Assembly (NCBI GenBank): GCA_017505635.1
Contig: JAFVOU010000031.1
Location: forward strand, 56,784-120,783
Source of the DNA: Oscillospiraceae bacterium
Lineage (GTDB): Bacteria; Bacillota; Clostridia; Oscillospirales; Ruminococcaceae
Direction of reading: 5' to 3'
Length of the DNA: 64,000 nt
Made by a program: the position numbers and the translations under genes. Each line of letters begins with the position of its first letter. Positions within the stretch are counted from its first letter, which is position 1. The notes under the pieces were generated by a model. That model saw only the letters and a program-made list of their open reading frames with translations, ran no database searches and was not told the origin of the DNA. Shown piece after piece: positions 1 through 9,141 of the stretch.

Positions 1-639
1 GCTTTTCTGTGCTGCAAGGGCTTTTTGCAGAATTTCAAACCTTTTTGGGTTTTCCAGCGCCGCCTTTACCATGCCTATATTGCCGCCGTAAATTTTTATA
101 AGCTCGTCCTTTCCGTCGCTGTTTACATTGGCAAAATACTCTCTGCATTCTGCCTCTGTGGGCTGCACAAGGCTGTAAGTCTGACAGCGGGAACGTATGG
201 TGGAAAGGATTCTTGACGTATCTGTGGTGGTGAGGATATAGGTTATATCGTCCTTTGGTTCCTCAAGGTTTTTAAGCAGGGCATTTGCGGAGGACAGGTT
301 GAAGTTTTCGCAGTTTTCGATGATAACAACCCTTTTTTCGCCCCCAAGGGAAGAAAAGTTTACATTGTCGTTTATTGCACGGACACTGTCCACCTTTATC
401 TGTCCCGAAGCACCGCTGCCGCGTACAGTCTGCACCTGCCCGTGGGCATCTTCTTCTATAAGGCGCATACCGTCACGGTCTGCCCCTATTATGTCTGCTG
501 CAAGCAGCTTTGCAAAGTGGTTTGCACCGCAGCCCTCTTTTGCAAAAATAAGCACAGCATGACTGAGCCTTGAGGATTTTATTTTTTCCTCCAGGCTCAG
601 ACGGATATTTTTATTACCTGTAAAGCTGTTTATAAACAT
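1..639 (-). CDS. holB: DNA polymerase III delta' subunit (partial, C-terminus outside window)
   Basis: This is the clamp-loader delta' subunit, which helps load the sliding clamp at replication forks. About 213 N-terminal residues are visible and the reading frame runs off the window edge. An AAA+-like N-terminal region shows an LSHAVLIFAKEGCGA stretch in place of the P-loop. It is followed by an NALLKNLEEP segment and the SRC-type IRSRCQ motif typical of delta'/gamma subunits. The ATG lies in a TAATG overlap with the stop codon of darA, so the two are probably translationally coupled. The pairing darA-holB is common in Firmicutes. The family assignment rests on these motifs; the C-terminal domain cannot be judged. 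Confidence 0.88.
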   Translation of the reverse strand, partial: MFINSFTGNKNIRLSLEEKIKSSRLSHAVLIFAKEGCGANHFAKLLAADIIGADRDGMRLIEEDAHGQVQTVRGSGASGQIKVDSVRAINDNVNFSSLGGEKRVVIIENCENFNLSSANALLKNLEEPKDDITYILTTTDTSRILSTIRSRCQTYSLVQPTEAECREYFANVNSDGKDELIKIYGGNIGMVKAALENPKRFEILQKALAAQKS

Positions 640-962
640 TATGCTTTTTCAAATCTGTCAACATCAAGCACAAAGATTGTTGCGCCGCCAACAGTAACTT
701 CCAGCGGGAAGGATGTTGTAACACCAATGCCGTATGTAGCTGTGGAAGGAACAATTTCTTTTCTCTGTTTTGAGTGTTCCTTGATAATTTCGATTGCGTG
801 GTCAACCTTTTCGTCTTCTGTACCGATGATAAGGGTAACGTTGCCGCTCATAAGAAAGCCGCCCTGTGTTGCAAGCTTTGTAACGGAATATTTTTCCTTT
901 GTAAGGGAATGGGATACTTCCTGAGCATCTTCTTTATTGATAATAGCCAGAATAAGTTTCAT
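639..962 (-). CDS. darA: DarA/PstA-type cyclic-di-AMP receptor
   Basis: A 107-residue P-II-like protein of the DUF970/DarA family, which binds cyclic di-AMP in Firmicutes. The start chosen is the ATG giving MKLILAIIN, because AGGAGG lies seven bases upstream; a longer frame begins ten codons earlier without such a site. Visible family features are the LAIINKEDAQ first strand, the TKLATQGGF segment and the IEIIKEH helix. The stop overlaps the holB ATG by one base. The partner through which it would signal is not known from this locus. The length matches the family (about 109 residues). Confidence 0.9.
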   Translation of the reverse strand: MKLILAIINKEDAQEVSHSLTKEKYSVTKLATQGGFLMSGNVTLIIGTEDEKVDHAIEIIKEHSKQRKEIVPSTATYGIGVTTSFPLEVTVGGATIFVLDVDRFEKA

Positions 963-1060
963 AAAACTTACCTCCTTTGCTGTAATAGTCATCTTAGGGC
1001 ACAGACCCTTTGTATTATTATATTACCACTTTTATGGCATAATTTCCATAAAAATTTGTG

Positions 1061-2680
1061 TTAATTTGCTGCGAATTCGTCTATGAGATGCTGTTTTATA
1101 GGCAGCACTGCACTCTGTGCCATGGACAGGCATCTCACACCTTTTTCTATGTAAAGCTTTGCACATTCAAAATCTGCTGCACTTTCGCCGCACACGCTTA
1201 CCTTGATATCGTATTCCAGTGCATTCTGCACAACCATCTCCACCAGTTTGACAACTGCAGGGTGGTGCGGGGCAAAGTATCTTGCCGCATTTGTGTTAAG
1301 CCTGTCGGTTGCCATAACATACTGTGTAAGGTCATTGGTGCCTATGGAGAAGAATGTAACATACTTTGCCAGCACATCACTCATCAGTGCTGCCGCAGGA
1401 GTTTCTATCATAATGCCCCAGTTTATGCGGTCGCGGGCTATTATGCCCTCTGCCAGCAGACGTTCTTTAACATTTTCCACCATTGTAAAATAGTCGGTTA
1501 CGTCACTTTCCACCGTTACCATAGGCAACATTACATTCACCCTGCCGCAGCGGTCTGCCGCAACAAGCAAAGCCTCTATCTGTGTTTCAAAAATTTCTTT
1601 CTGTGTATACATCAGACGCACACCGCGCATACCCAGCGCAGGGTTAGGTTCTTTTTCCAGCTGCAGGCGTTCCAGCGGTTTGTCTGCGCCGATGTCAAAG
1701 GTGCGTATTGTAATCTCCCTGCCGCCTGCCGCACGGATACATTCGCTGTAAAAGCGTATCTGACTTGCAAGGGACAAATCGTACACCGTGCTCATAAACA
1801 GAATTTCACTGCGCACAAGACCTATGCCCTGTGCCCCGTTGTTGACTGCAAACACAATGTCCTTAGGGTCGTTGCAGTTGGCAAATATCTGTATTTCTTC
1901 ACCGTTTGGTGCATAAAGCTTTGTTTCCTTAACCTTGTTAAGCATCACGCTGTCCCGCTGGCCAAGCTTCATTCTGTGACGGAACAAAGCTACTGTTGCA
2001 TCGTTAGGCACCACAAAAATTTCGCCTGTGTAGCCGTCCAGTGCAACCATGCGGGAATCGTTGAGCGGATTTAAAATTTCGCTGTCCACACCGCATACCG
2101 ACGGAATGCCCATTGTGCGGGCAATGATGTTTGCGTGGTCGTGATAGGAACCGCCTGCCGTGATAAAGCCCATAACATACTGACGGTCGATGGAGGCAAG
2201 GTCGCTTGGCAGAATTTCGTCCGCCACCACAACGCAGGGTTCGGTAAGTTTAAAACGTTCGCGGCTTTTGCCGTCCAGAATATCTATAACCCTTGTAAGT
2301 GCATCGCGGATATCGCTGGTGCGCATGGAAAGGTAGCCGTCATTTATCGCCTTGATTCTTGCACAGTAATCTTCCATTGCAATTTCAACAGAGTGTGCCG
2401 CACCGTATTTTTCTTCTATCTTCTGATAAATCATATTTTTCAGGCCGTTGTCATCCAGCATCATAACCTGAAAATTAAGTATATCCGCGTGTTCACCCTG
2501 GGTGTTTTCCATAAGGGTTTTAATCTCGTCCTTGGCAAGTATCAGCGCAGCATCAAACAGGGCTTTTTCACGGTGCGGTGCAAGAACCACACGTTTGAAG
2601 CCCGCTATACGCCGGTTTACTATTTTGATTTTTGCCAGATTGAGACCGCCCGAAGCGGGAGTACCTACAAACTTAACCAT
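1061..2680 (-). CDS. ptsI: Phosphoenolpyruvate-protein phosphotransferase (PTS Enzyme I)
   Basis: Enzyme I takes phosphate from phosphoenolpyruvate and passes it to HPr in sugar uptake. The 539-residue protein has an N-terminal HPr-interacting/swivel region, the phosphohistidine segment near residues 176-194, and a TIM-barrel PEP-binding domain. The barrel shows GIGLVRSEILF (about 286-296), RTFDIGADK (about 326-334), MIETPAA (about 424-430) and GTNDLTQY. The active-site His is best aligned to His182 in GGSYHDHANIIAR. That segment has one residue more than the usual GG-x-TSH spacing and lacks the T-S before His. The catalytic Cys is Cys498 in VCGES. It is somewhat shorter than typical (about 570). 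No HPr gene is nearby. It lies 59 bases downstream of the patatin gene. Confidence 0.9.
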   Translation of the reverse strand: MVKFVGTPASGGLNLAKIKIVNRRIAGFKRVVLAPHREKALFDAALILAKDEIKTLMENTQGEHADILNFQVMMLDDNGLKNMIYQKIEEKYGAAHSVEIAMEDYCARIKAINDGYLSMRTSDIRDALTRVIDILDGKSRERFKLTEPCVVVADEILPSDLASIDRQYVMGFITAGGSYHDHANIIARTMGIPSVCGVDSEILNPLNDSRMVALDGYTGEIFVVPNDATVALFRHRMKLGQRDSVMLNKVKETKLYAPNGEEIQIFANCNDPKDIVFAVNNGAQGIGLVRSEILFMSTVYDLSLASQIRFYSECIRAAGGREITIRTFDIGADKPLERLQLEKEPNPALGMRGVRLMYTQKEIFETQIEALLVAADRCGRVNVMLPMVTVESDVTDYFTMVENVKERLLAEGIIARDRINWGIMIETPAAALMSDVLAKYVTFFSIGTNDLTQYVMATDRLNTNAARYFAPHHPAVVKLVEMVVQNALEYDIKVSVCGESAADFECAKLYIEKGVRCLSMAQSAVLPIKQHLIDEFAAN

Positions 2681-2739
2681 CTGTACCTCCGTTTGTTTTG
2701 TTTTTCCTTTGGCGCAGGCTGTGTGCCTTTGCCGCAGAT

Positions 2740-3894
2740 TTACAGATTTTCCAGCACCGATTTAAGCAGCGCCAGATAAATGTTTTTTATGTCCTTTTCG
2801 CTGATTTTGTCCAGCAGTTTTTTTACAGTTTTTTCTTCGCTTATCCGCTCGAAAACACCGGAATACTGTGTTTTTGGCGCCGCCTTTATAAGCTGCGGCA
2901 GGTTTTCAAGGGTGTATACCTCGCCCTCGTAAATGCCTGCTGCCTCCATTGCCCCCTCCAGCACTGCAAGAAATTTATCCTCCAGCGTTTTTGGATTTTT
3001 GCGTTCCACACGGTTGTACACCTCTGCCGCCAGCATAACCGTTGGGTGGCGGTCATACAGCGACTGGCATTTTTCCATAAGCCGCATACCGAACGCAGTG
3101 TACATTCTGTCCAGTTCGCCTTTTTTAAAGGCATAGGCTTTGCCGTCCAGTTTATCAAAAGCTTTATAGGCATCAAGATATCCCAGATCCATATTGCGCT
3201 TTGCGGTTTTTGGGTTGAACTCAAGTATATTTCCCAGGTCGTGCCAGGAAGAAATATGTGTCACCTTTATGTGGGAATATTCCTTGTCCAGCTTTCGTGC
3301 AGGGCCAAGGCCTTCAAGGTCCACCGCCACAATTTCATCTGCACCCATACGGGCCGCAAGGTTAAGTGGCATATTGTCGTAAAAACCGCCGTCGATATAC
3401 TTTTCGCCGTCTATGGTGCGCGGACGGAGAAAAGGTGTAAATGCGCTGGAAGCCAGCATATAATCCACAAGTCTGCCCTGTGGAATTTCATCTATTGTAA
3501 GTTCCAGCGGTTTGCGGGTGTCGGCATTCACTGTTACAAGACCGTAACGGCATTTTGATGCACGCACCTCATCTTCGCTTACAAAGCGTACTATCATATC
3601 TTCCAGCGGTGCAAGGCTTACGCCGCCTTTGGTTGCAAAGTCCTTTACAAAATCCACCGTCTCTTTTGATACGATTTTTTCGGGAAATTCCATAACATTT
3701 CTGTCGCCTATGGAAAGCCACATGGATTTTGCAATGTCAAATTCGTCCAGTGCCACCAAAGTGCCGTTAAGGCTGCCCACCGATGTGCCTGTTACTATAT
3801 CAAATTTATATCCCATTTCAATAAGAGCCTGCCACGCGCCAACCTGATAAGCTCCGCGCGCACCGCCCCCTGCCAGTACCAATGCTTTTGGCAT
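2740..3894 (-). CDS. Patatin-like phospholipase (acyl hydrolase)
   Basis: A 384-residue cytoplasmic serine acyl hydrolase of the patatin (RssA-like) family. The oxyanion-hole motif GGGARGAYQ is at residues 9-17, the nucleophile elbow GTSVG at 36-40 (Ser38), and the partner Asp in YIDGGFYDN (Asp168), completing the Ser-Asp dyad. The C-terminal half is helical and has no recognised domain. The start giving MPKALVLAGGG is chosen because AGGAGG sits six bases upstream; an in-frame ATG ten codons earlier has no such site. Its substrate is not evident. It precedes ptsI with a 59-base gap and may be cotranscribed. Confidence 0.87.
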   Translation of the reverse strand: MPKALVLAGGGARGAYQVGAWQALIEMGYKFDIVTGTSVGSLNGTLVALDEFDIAKSMWLSIGDRNVMEFPEKIVSKETVDFVKDFATKGGVSLAPLEDMIVRFVSEDEVRASKCRYGLVTVNADTRKPLELTIDEIPQGRLVDYMLASSAFTPFLRPRTIDGEKYIDGGFYDNMPLNLAARMGADEIVAVDLEGLGPARKLDKEYSHIKVTHISSWHDLGNILEFNPKTAKRNMDLGYLDAYKAFDKLDGKAYAFKKGELDRMYTAFGMRLMEKCQSLYDRHPTVMLAAEVYNRVERKNPKTLEDKFLAVLEGAMEAAGIYEGEVYTLENLPQLIKAAPKTQYSGVFERISEEKTVKKLLDKISEKDIKNIYLALLKSVLENL

Positions 3895-4056
3895 ATACAC
3901 TCCTCCTTTGAGTTTGCACAGCAATGTATATTAAAAACAAGTGATAATGATGTGTTGCGTGATGTATTTGTCCACTTTATACTATGTTGTATTTTGTTCG
4001 GATATACTTTTTTTAAACATATTCTGCCATAAAAAGCAAAATATATCCCCATTTTT

Positions 4057-4085
4057 ATTCTATCACACACAAAGCTATCTATCAA
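4057..4085 (-). promoter_or_regulatory. Candidate promoter of patatin-ptsI
   Basis: On the minus strand TTGATA (-35) and TAGAAT (-10) are separated by 17 bases. The site lies about 160 bases upstream of the patatin ATG and downstream of the ABC terminator. Assigned by similarity to the housekeeping sigma consensus only. Confidence 0.4.
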
Positions 4086-4129
4086 TAAAAGTTTATATCA
4101 AAATTCACTTTGTTTTATATATCCCTGCA

Positions 4130-4178
4130 CGCAAAAAACTGCCATTCTCTTCTGGTAAAGGAATGACAGTTTTGTTTT
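4130..4178 (-). terminator. Intrinsic terminator of the ABC exporter operon
   Basis: Inverted arms of the type AAAACTGTCATTC / GAATGGCAGTTTT are followed on the minus strand by a T-rich run, about 20 bases past the stop codon of the second exporter gene. Confidence 0.75.
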
Positions 4179-4195
4179 GACATTATTATGCAGTT

Positions 4196-6049
4196 TTACC
4201 GGTTTTCGCTCTGCTGCAGCTTTTTGAAGAACTTGTCCTGCTCGTCTTCTTCCCACTGGCTTGTGTAGAGATGCCAGTAGGCACCGCCCTTGCGCAAAAG
4301 TTCACGGTGTGTGCCCATCTCGACAATTTTGCCCTCGTCAACAAGAATTATTATGTCGGCATTTTTGACGGTTGACAACCTGTGGGCAATTATAAAGCTG
4401 GTTCTGTCCTTCAGCAGGTCGGCGGTCATTGCGTTAATCAGCTGTTCGGTTTTGGTGTCAACAGAGCTTGTTGCCTCGTCCATAACCATAATTCTGCCGT
4501 CGGCAAGAATTGCCCTTGCAATGCTGATAAGCTGCTTCTGCCCTGTGGACAGCTTGTCGCCCCCCTGACCGATATCGGTGTTGTAGCCCTCGGGCAGTTT
4601 TTCGATAAACTCGTGGGCCTGCGCACGTTTTGCAGCCTCCACCACCTGTTCCATTGTGGCATCAGGCTTTGCATATTTAATATTTTCCAGCACAGTACCG
4701 CTGAAAAGATGCGGCGACTGCAGCACATAGCCAAGCTGGCTTTCCAGCCACAGCAGACTGCGGTTGCGGTAATCGATGCCGTCAATTAAAATTCTGCCCT
4801 TTGTCGGTTCAAAAAAGCGGCACACAAGGTTTACAAGTGTGGATTTGCCCGCCCCCGTTGCGCCAACTATGGCAACGCAGGTGCCGGCCTTTATTTTGAG
4901 GTTAAAGTTTTCCAGCACATACTTGTCGCTGTCGGGATATTTAAAGCTGACATCGCAGAACTCGATATCGCCTTTGATTTTTTCCCAGTTCTGCGGCTGC
5001 GAATTGTAGATATCGCCGTAGACATTTTTCACCTTTTCGCTGTCGTCAACCGCGATTGGCGCTTCCATAAGATGGTTTACCCTTTCCACATTTGCCTGCA
5101 GAGACACAGTGTTGTTAAGACACTGGCACAGGCTGTCGATAGGGCCAAGAATGGAGAATGTATAGCTGATAAACACTGCAAGGGTGCCCACATCAAGGGA
5201 CATCTGTTCCACCATAGGCACGCTTACACTTACAACAAGGGCAACACACATAGATGCAATTGCCGCAATTATCGGCATAAAGGTGCGTTCAAGGTTGCGC
5301 ACCTTCATTGTCTTGTACTGCATCTGACGGTTGACATCGCTGAACTCGTCCATAACAAGCTGTTCGGAGGAAAGGCTTTTTACCGTCTGTGCCCCTGTGA
5401 TGTATTCGTTGTAGGCGGCGGTGATTTTGCTGTTCTGTTTTCTTGCCGCACGGTTGAGCACGATAAGACGGCGCTGCACATAGGCGGTGATAACGCAAAG
5501 CACCAGCACAACAGCAGTAACCATAAGCCCCAGCTTTACATCCAGCACAATCATGTTTACAAGGATAAACAGCAGGTATGAACTCTGGAACACTATCATG
5601 GCAAGTCGCCACGAGAACATACCGCCCATACTGTTGGTATCGTTCATAACACGGGCAAGGATAAAGCCTACCGGTGTCACATTGAAATAGTCAATGGACA
5701 GTTCCTGAATATGCTTATACAGCTTGTAGCGCATATCACGGCCAACGCCCATTTCGATAACGATGGCTTTCTGCGAATAAACCACCGAGCCCCAGCCCTG
5801 CACAACGGCAAGGATTATAAACACAATGGTAAACAGCACAAGGCCGTCGGTGGTGCGCAGTTCGATAAAGTTGTTGATGGCATACTTTGTCATAAGCGGA
5901 AAAAACGCATCGAAAAACGCGGTAAACACACAGGTGAACATAAGCCATGCCAGTTCTTTTTTGTAGGGTTTTAAAAACGGAAAAATCTTTTTCCATTCCT
6001 CTATATTGAATTTATCGGCTAAAGCGTGTTCGTCATACATTGTCTTCAC
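4196..6049 (-). CDS. ABC exporter half-transporter, catalytic-site subunit
   Basis: A 617-residue type IV ABC exporter with an N-terminal six-helix membrane domain (about 30-320) and a C-terminal ATPase domain. Walker A is GATGAGKST (396-404), the signature is LSTGQ (500-504, altered from LSGGQ), Walker B ends in MVMDE with the catalytic Glu525, and the switch His is His556. Its start overlaps the end of the upstream half-transporter by 17 bases, so the two are translationally coupled. The partner has a degenerate site, so they probably form a heterodimer of the BmrCD/LmrCD type for multidrug or peptide export. The substrate is unknown. Confidence 0.88.
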   Translation of the reverse strand: MKTMYDEHALADKFNIEEWKKIFPFLKPYKKELAWLMFTCVFTAFFDAFFPLMTKYAINNFIELRTTDGLVLFTIVFIILAVVQGWGSVVYSQKAIVIEMGVGRDMRYKLYKHIQELSIDYFNVTPVGFILARVMNDTNSMGGMFSWRLAMIVFQSSYLLFILVNMIVLDVKLGLMVTAVVLVLCVITAYVQRRLIVLNRAARKQNSKITAAYNEYITGAQTVKSLSSEQLVMDEFSDVNRQMQYKTMKVRNLERTFMPIIAAIASMCVALVVSVSVPMVEQMSLDVGTLAVFISYTFSILGPIDSLCQCLNNTVSLQANVERVNHLMEAPIAVDDSEKVKNVYGDIYNSQPQNWEKIKGDIEFCDVSFKYPDSDKYVLENFNLKIKAGTCVAIVGATGAGKSTLVNLVCRFFEPTKGRILIDGIDYRNRSLLWLESQLGYVLQSPHLFSGTVLENIKYAKPDATMEQVVEAAKRAQAHEFIEKLPEGYNTDIGQGGDKLSTGQKQLISIARAILADGRIMVMDEATSSVDTKTEQLINAMTADLLKDRTSFIIAHRLSTVKNADIIILVDEGKIVEMGTHRELLRKGGAYWHLYTSQWEEDEQDKFFKKLQQSENR

Positions 6050-7850
6050 CTGCCTCTGCCTGGGTTTTTTCTATAATATCCTGCTGGATTTTTACAATTT
6101 CGCGGTAGATGCCTTCCACTTTGCACAGTTCTTCGTGGCTGCCCTGCTGCACAATGCGGCCTCTGTCCAGCACAAAGATATTGTCTGACTGCATAAGGGT
6201 GTTTACCCTCTGGCCGATAATAATGCAGGTTGTGTCCTTTGTATACTGTGCAAGGTTTGCGCGTATAGCCCTGTCGGTAACGGCGTCAACGGCAGAAAGG
6301 CTGTCGTCAAACATAAGCACCTGTGCGCCTGTGTAGATTGTGCGGGCAATTGCCACGCGCTGTTTCTGCCCGCCCGAAAGAGTTACACCCCTTTCGCCCA
6401 CGATAGTGTCGTATCCGTCACGGAAGTTCATTATGCTGTTGTGGACACAGGCAATTTTTGCGGAATATTCCACCTTTTCGCTGTCAGCTGTTCTGTCGGT
6501 AATTGCAATGTTTTCGCGGATTGTTTTGCTGAAAAGAAAAGGTTCCTGCATAACAAGGGACATATTGCGGCGCAGCTGTTTAAGATTGATGTCATTTATG
6601 TCAACGCCGTCAATGGTTATTCTGCCGCTCTGCGGTGTGTAAAAACGGCAAAGCAGAGCCAGCATAACGCTTTTGCCGCTGCCTGATGCACCAAGCACCG
6701 CAACGGTCTGCCCTTTTTTTATTGTCAGGGACAGTCCGTCAAATATAACGTGCTTGTCAAAGGCAAAATGCACATCTTCAAAAACAATTTCCTTTTCAAA
6801 GCTGAACGGCACACCGCTTTCGTAGTCTTCCAGCGGTGCATCGGTAATTTCGGCAATACGGCCAAGGGCAACGGTTGCTTTGGAAAGGTCGCCGATAATT
6901 CTGCCAAGGGAACGGATAGGCCAGCTGAGCATACCGTTGAACGCCATAAAGGACACCATATCACCTGTGGTAACTTCGCCTTTAACGGCAAAAAATGTAC
7001 TTGCACACAGCACAAGTATAACCTGAAAAACAGTAAGGATATCTCCCCCTGCCCAGAAAACGGCAAGCAGGTCGCCCACCTTTACCCAGCGGTCGGTAAA
7101 CTCCTGATTCTGCACGCGGAAACGTTCAAGCTCCCATTTTTGTCTGCCAAAGGCACGCACAACCCTTGGTGCAGAAAGGTTTTCCTGTGCCATTGCCTGC
7201 AGGTACCCTTCTGCCTCATCGGCATAGGTAAATTCCTTTGCAATTTTTTTGTTGAATGCCACCGAAAAGATGCTGATGGCAGGCACGCTGATAAAGCTTA
7301 TCCACGCCAGCTTTGCGCTTATGCCAAACATAAACCAGTAGGCAATTGCTATCTTTGCCGCAACGCGTACAAGCTGGGTAAATTCCACCACAAAGTTGCG
7401 CACAAGGTCGATATCGGAGGAACAGCGCTGGATAATATCCCCTGTTCTCACCGACTTGTGATATCCGAAAGATGCCATCTGCAGATGGTCAAATATACTC
7501 TGGCGCATATTGTAGCCCAGATTTTCGCCAAGGTTGTGGCTGGCATAAAGGCGGCCCATTTCGCACAGGGCAGTAAGTATTGCCACAAGGGCAAACACAC
7601 CTATAAGCACATAGAGATGCTGCTGCAGAAAACTTCTGCCGCCTGCCTTTTCTATAAAATCAATAACAGCCTCGGGCAGGTCAAAAGGGGCAGCGCCGAT
7701 AACGCTGTCCACCGTTACACCTATAAGCTTTGGACCAAGAAACTCGAAAAATGCGCCGAAAACAATAAACACCGCCGCCATTCCGATAAGGTACCAGCTG
7801 CCCTTAAGCTGTTTTAAAAGATATTTAAAGCTTCTTTTTTTCTCTGACAT
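6033..7850 (-). CDS. ABC exporter half-transporter, degenerate-site subunit
   Basis: A 605-residue exporter subunit with a six-helix membrane domain (about 20-310) and an ATPase domain. Walker A is GASGSGKSV (387-395) and the signature LSGGQ is intact (491-495). The residue after the Walker B Asp is Asp516 instead of Glu, and the switch His is replaced by Gln547 (IIIGQRVNT). Together with the LSTGQ signature of the partner this gives one weak and one canonical ATP site, a hallmark of heterodimeric exporters. It is the first gene of the operon and divergent from the glycosyltransferase gene. The substrate cannot be read from the sequence. Confidence 0.88.
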   Translation of the reverse strand: MSEKKRSFKYLLKQLKGSWYLIGMAAVFIVFGAFFEFLGPKLIGVTVDSVIGAAPFDLPEAVIDFIEKAGGRSFLQQHLYVLIGVFALVAILTALCEMGRLYASHNLGENLGYNMRQSIFDHLQMASFGYHKSVRTGDIIQRCSSDIDLVRNFVVEFTQLVRVAAKIAIAYWFMFGISAKLAWISFISVPAISIFSVAFNKKIAKEFTYADEAEGYLQAMAQENLSAPRVVRAFGRQKWELERFRVQNQEFTDRWVKVGDLLAVFWAGGDILTVFQVILVLCASTFFAVKGEVTTGDMVSFMAFNGMLSWPIRSLGRIIGDLSKATVALGRIAEITDAPLEDYESGVPFSFEKEIVFEDVHFAFDKHVIFDGLSLTIKKGQTVAVLGASGSGKSVMLALLCRFYTPQSGRITIDGVDINDINLKQLRRNMSLVMQEPFLFSKTIRENIAITDRTADSEKVEYSAKIACVHNSIMNFRDGYDTIVGERGVTLSGGQKQRVAIARTIYTGAQVLMFDDSLSAVDAVTDRAIRANLAQYTKDTTCIIIGQRVNTLMQSDNIFVLDRGRIVQQGSHEELCKVEGIYREIVKIQQDIIEKTQAEAGEDNV

Positions 7851-7903
7851 ATAAACCTCTTAAAAAGATTGTATCTGCTGTTTATAATATATTAACATAT
7901 AAA

Positions 7904-7932
7904 TTGACCAAAACAAATATATATGCTAAAAT
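7904..7932 (+). promoter_or_regulatory. Candidate promoter of the GT2/GtrA gene
   Basis: TTGACC and TAAAAT with a 17-base spacer, about 65 bases upstream of the glycosyltransferase ATG. Close to the sigma-A consensus. Confidence 0.55.
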
Positions 7933-7995
7933 AAATTGATTATAATGAATAGTTATGTTCAGATTTATATAAATTTTTTCAAGAAAGGCATTGTT

Positions 7996-9072
7996 ATGGG
8001 AAGTATTCAGATTTTTATTCCTTCTCTTAATCCTGACAACAAGCTGCTTGGCGTTGTTGATGCACTGGTTGAACAGACTCAGTTTGACATTGTTGTGCTG
8101 GACGACGGCAGTGACGATGCACACCGCCCGATTTTTGACCTTGTCAGACAGAAACCCCGCTGCACAGTGCTGCGCCACCATGTAAACCTTGGCAAAGGCC
8201 GTGCCCTCAAGGACGGTTTCAACTATATTTTAAACACATATCCCGACTCCATAGGTGTTGTTACCGTTGACGGCGACGGTCAGCACGCAACCAAGGATAT
8301 TATAAACTGTGCCGCCGCACTTATGGCACAGCCGGAAAGCCTTGTCCTTGGCAGCCGCGACTTTGACCAGAGCAACGTGCCTGCAAAAAGCGAACTTGGC
8401 AACAAGATTACACGCAAGACAATGAAACTGCTGTGCGGCATTGATATTCCGGACACACAGACAGGTCTGCGCGGTATCAGCCGTGATTTTATGAAAATCC
8501 TTATGAACACAGCAGGGGAACGTTTTGAGTTCGAAACAAATATGCTGCTGGCTGCAAAGGAATGCAGTATTCCTTTCAATATTGTACTTATCGACACAGT
8601 TTACATCGACGATAACGCAACAAGCCATTTCCACCCAATCAGGGACAGCATAAAAATCTACTCCATATTTGCAAAATTTCTGTTCGCCTCCCTGTCAAGC
8701 AGTCTTATTGACATTCTGATGTTCACAATATTTGTGGCAATGCTGCGCGGTGTTTCCCCTGCATACTACATCTATATTGCAACTGCCCTTGCAAGGGTTA
8801 TCAGTGCTGTTTACAACTTCAATATGAACAAGCACACCGTGTTCCGCAACAAGGATAAGGACAAATGGATTGCTGTGCGCTACTTCAGCCTTTGCGTTGT
8901 GCAGGCGGCAGTTTCCGCACTTTGTGTAAAAGGTCTGTACACCGTTATGGCAGCACACCTTATCGGTTTCGGCAACGAAAGCATTATCAAAATTGTGGTT
9001 GACACAATCCTGTTCTTTATCAGCTTTGGCATTCAGAGAGAATGGGTTTTCAAAAAAAGCAAAAAATCCTAA
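7996..9072 (+). CDS. Family 2 glycosyltransferase fused to a GtrA-like membrane domain
   Basis: A 358-residue two-domain protein. Residues 1-220 are a GT-A fold of the DPM1/polyprenyl-phosphate sugar transferase type, with the first nucleotide-binding motif LDDGSDD and the metal-binding DGDGQH. Residues 230-352 form four membrane helices resembling GtrA, including the NFNMNKHTVF segment. Such proteins load a sugar onto polyprenyl phosphate at the membrane for later transfer outside. The start giving MGSIQIF follows AAGAAAGG; a longer frame starting 20 codons earlier lacks a site. The next gene is a large membrane protein that could be the acceptor glycosyltransferase. The sugar is unknown. 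Confidence 0.85.
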   Translation: MGSIQIFIPSLNPDNKLLGVVDALVEQTQFDIVVLDDGSDDAHRPIFDLVRQKPRCTVLRHHVNLGKGRALKDGFNYILNTYPDSIGVVTVDGDGQHATKDIINCAAALMAQPESLVLGSRDFDQSNVPAKSELGNKITRKTMKLLCGIDIPDTQTGLRGISRDFMKILMNTAGERFEFETNMLLAAKECSIPFNIVLIDTVYIDDNATSHFHPIRDSIKIYSIFAKFLFASLSSSLIDILMFTIFVAMLRGVSPAYYIYIATALARVISAVYNFNMNKHTVFRNKDKDKWIAVRYFSLCVVQAAVSALCVKGLYTVMAAHLIGFGNESIIKIVVDTILFFISFGIQREWVFKKSKKS

Positions 9073-9084
9073 TTCAGTCAACTG

Positions 9085-9115
9085 CGGGCTTTTGATATTC
9101 AAAAGCCCGTTTGCT
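9085..9115 (+). terminator. Intrinsic terminator after the GT2/GtrA gene
   Basis: Perfect 10-bp arms CGGGCTTTTG / CAAAAGCCCG followed by TTTGCTTT, just past the stop codon. Confidence 0.8.
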
Positions 9116-9141
9116 TTATTCTTATCAGCCCAGGAGTTATT

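Larger units (their letters stand above)
3895..4195. other. Intergenic region between patatin and ABC exporter genes
   Basis: About 300 bases without a gene. The left part is the leader of the patatin gene with a candidate minus-strand promoter. The right part holds the hairpin terminator of the ABC exporter operon. No small open reading frame with a ribosome binding site was recognised. Confidence 0.6.

Noticed and set aside
1058..2074. Open frame antisense to ptsI
   Set aside because: Same cause: a shadow of the ptsI reading frame with low-complexity Cys/His-rich product and no start signal.
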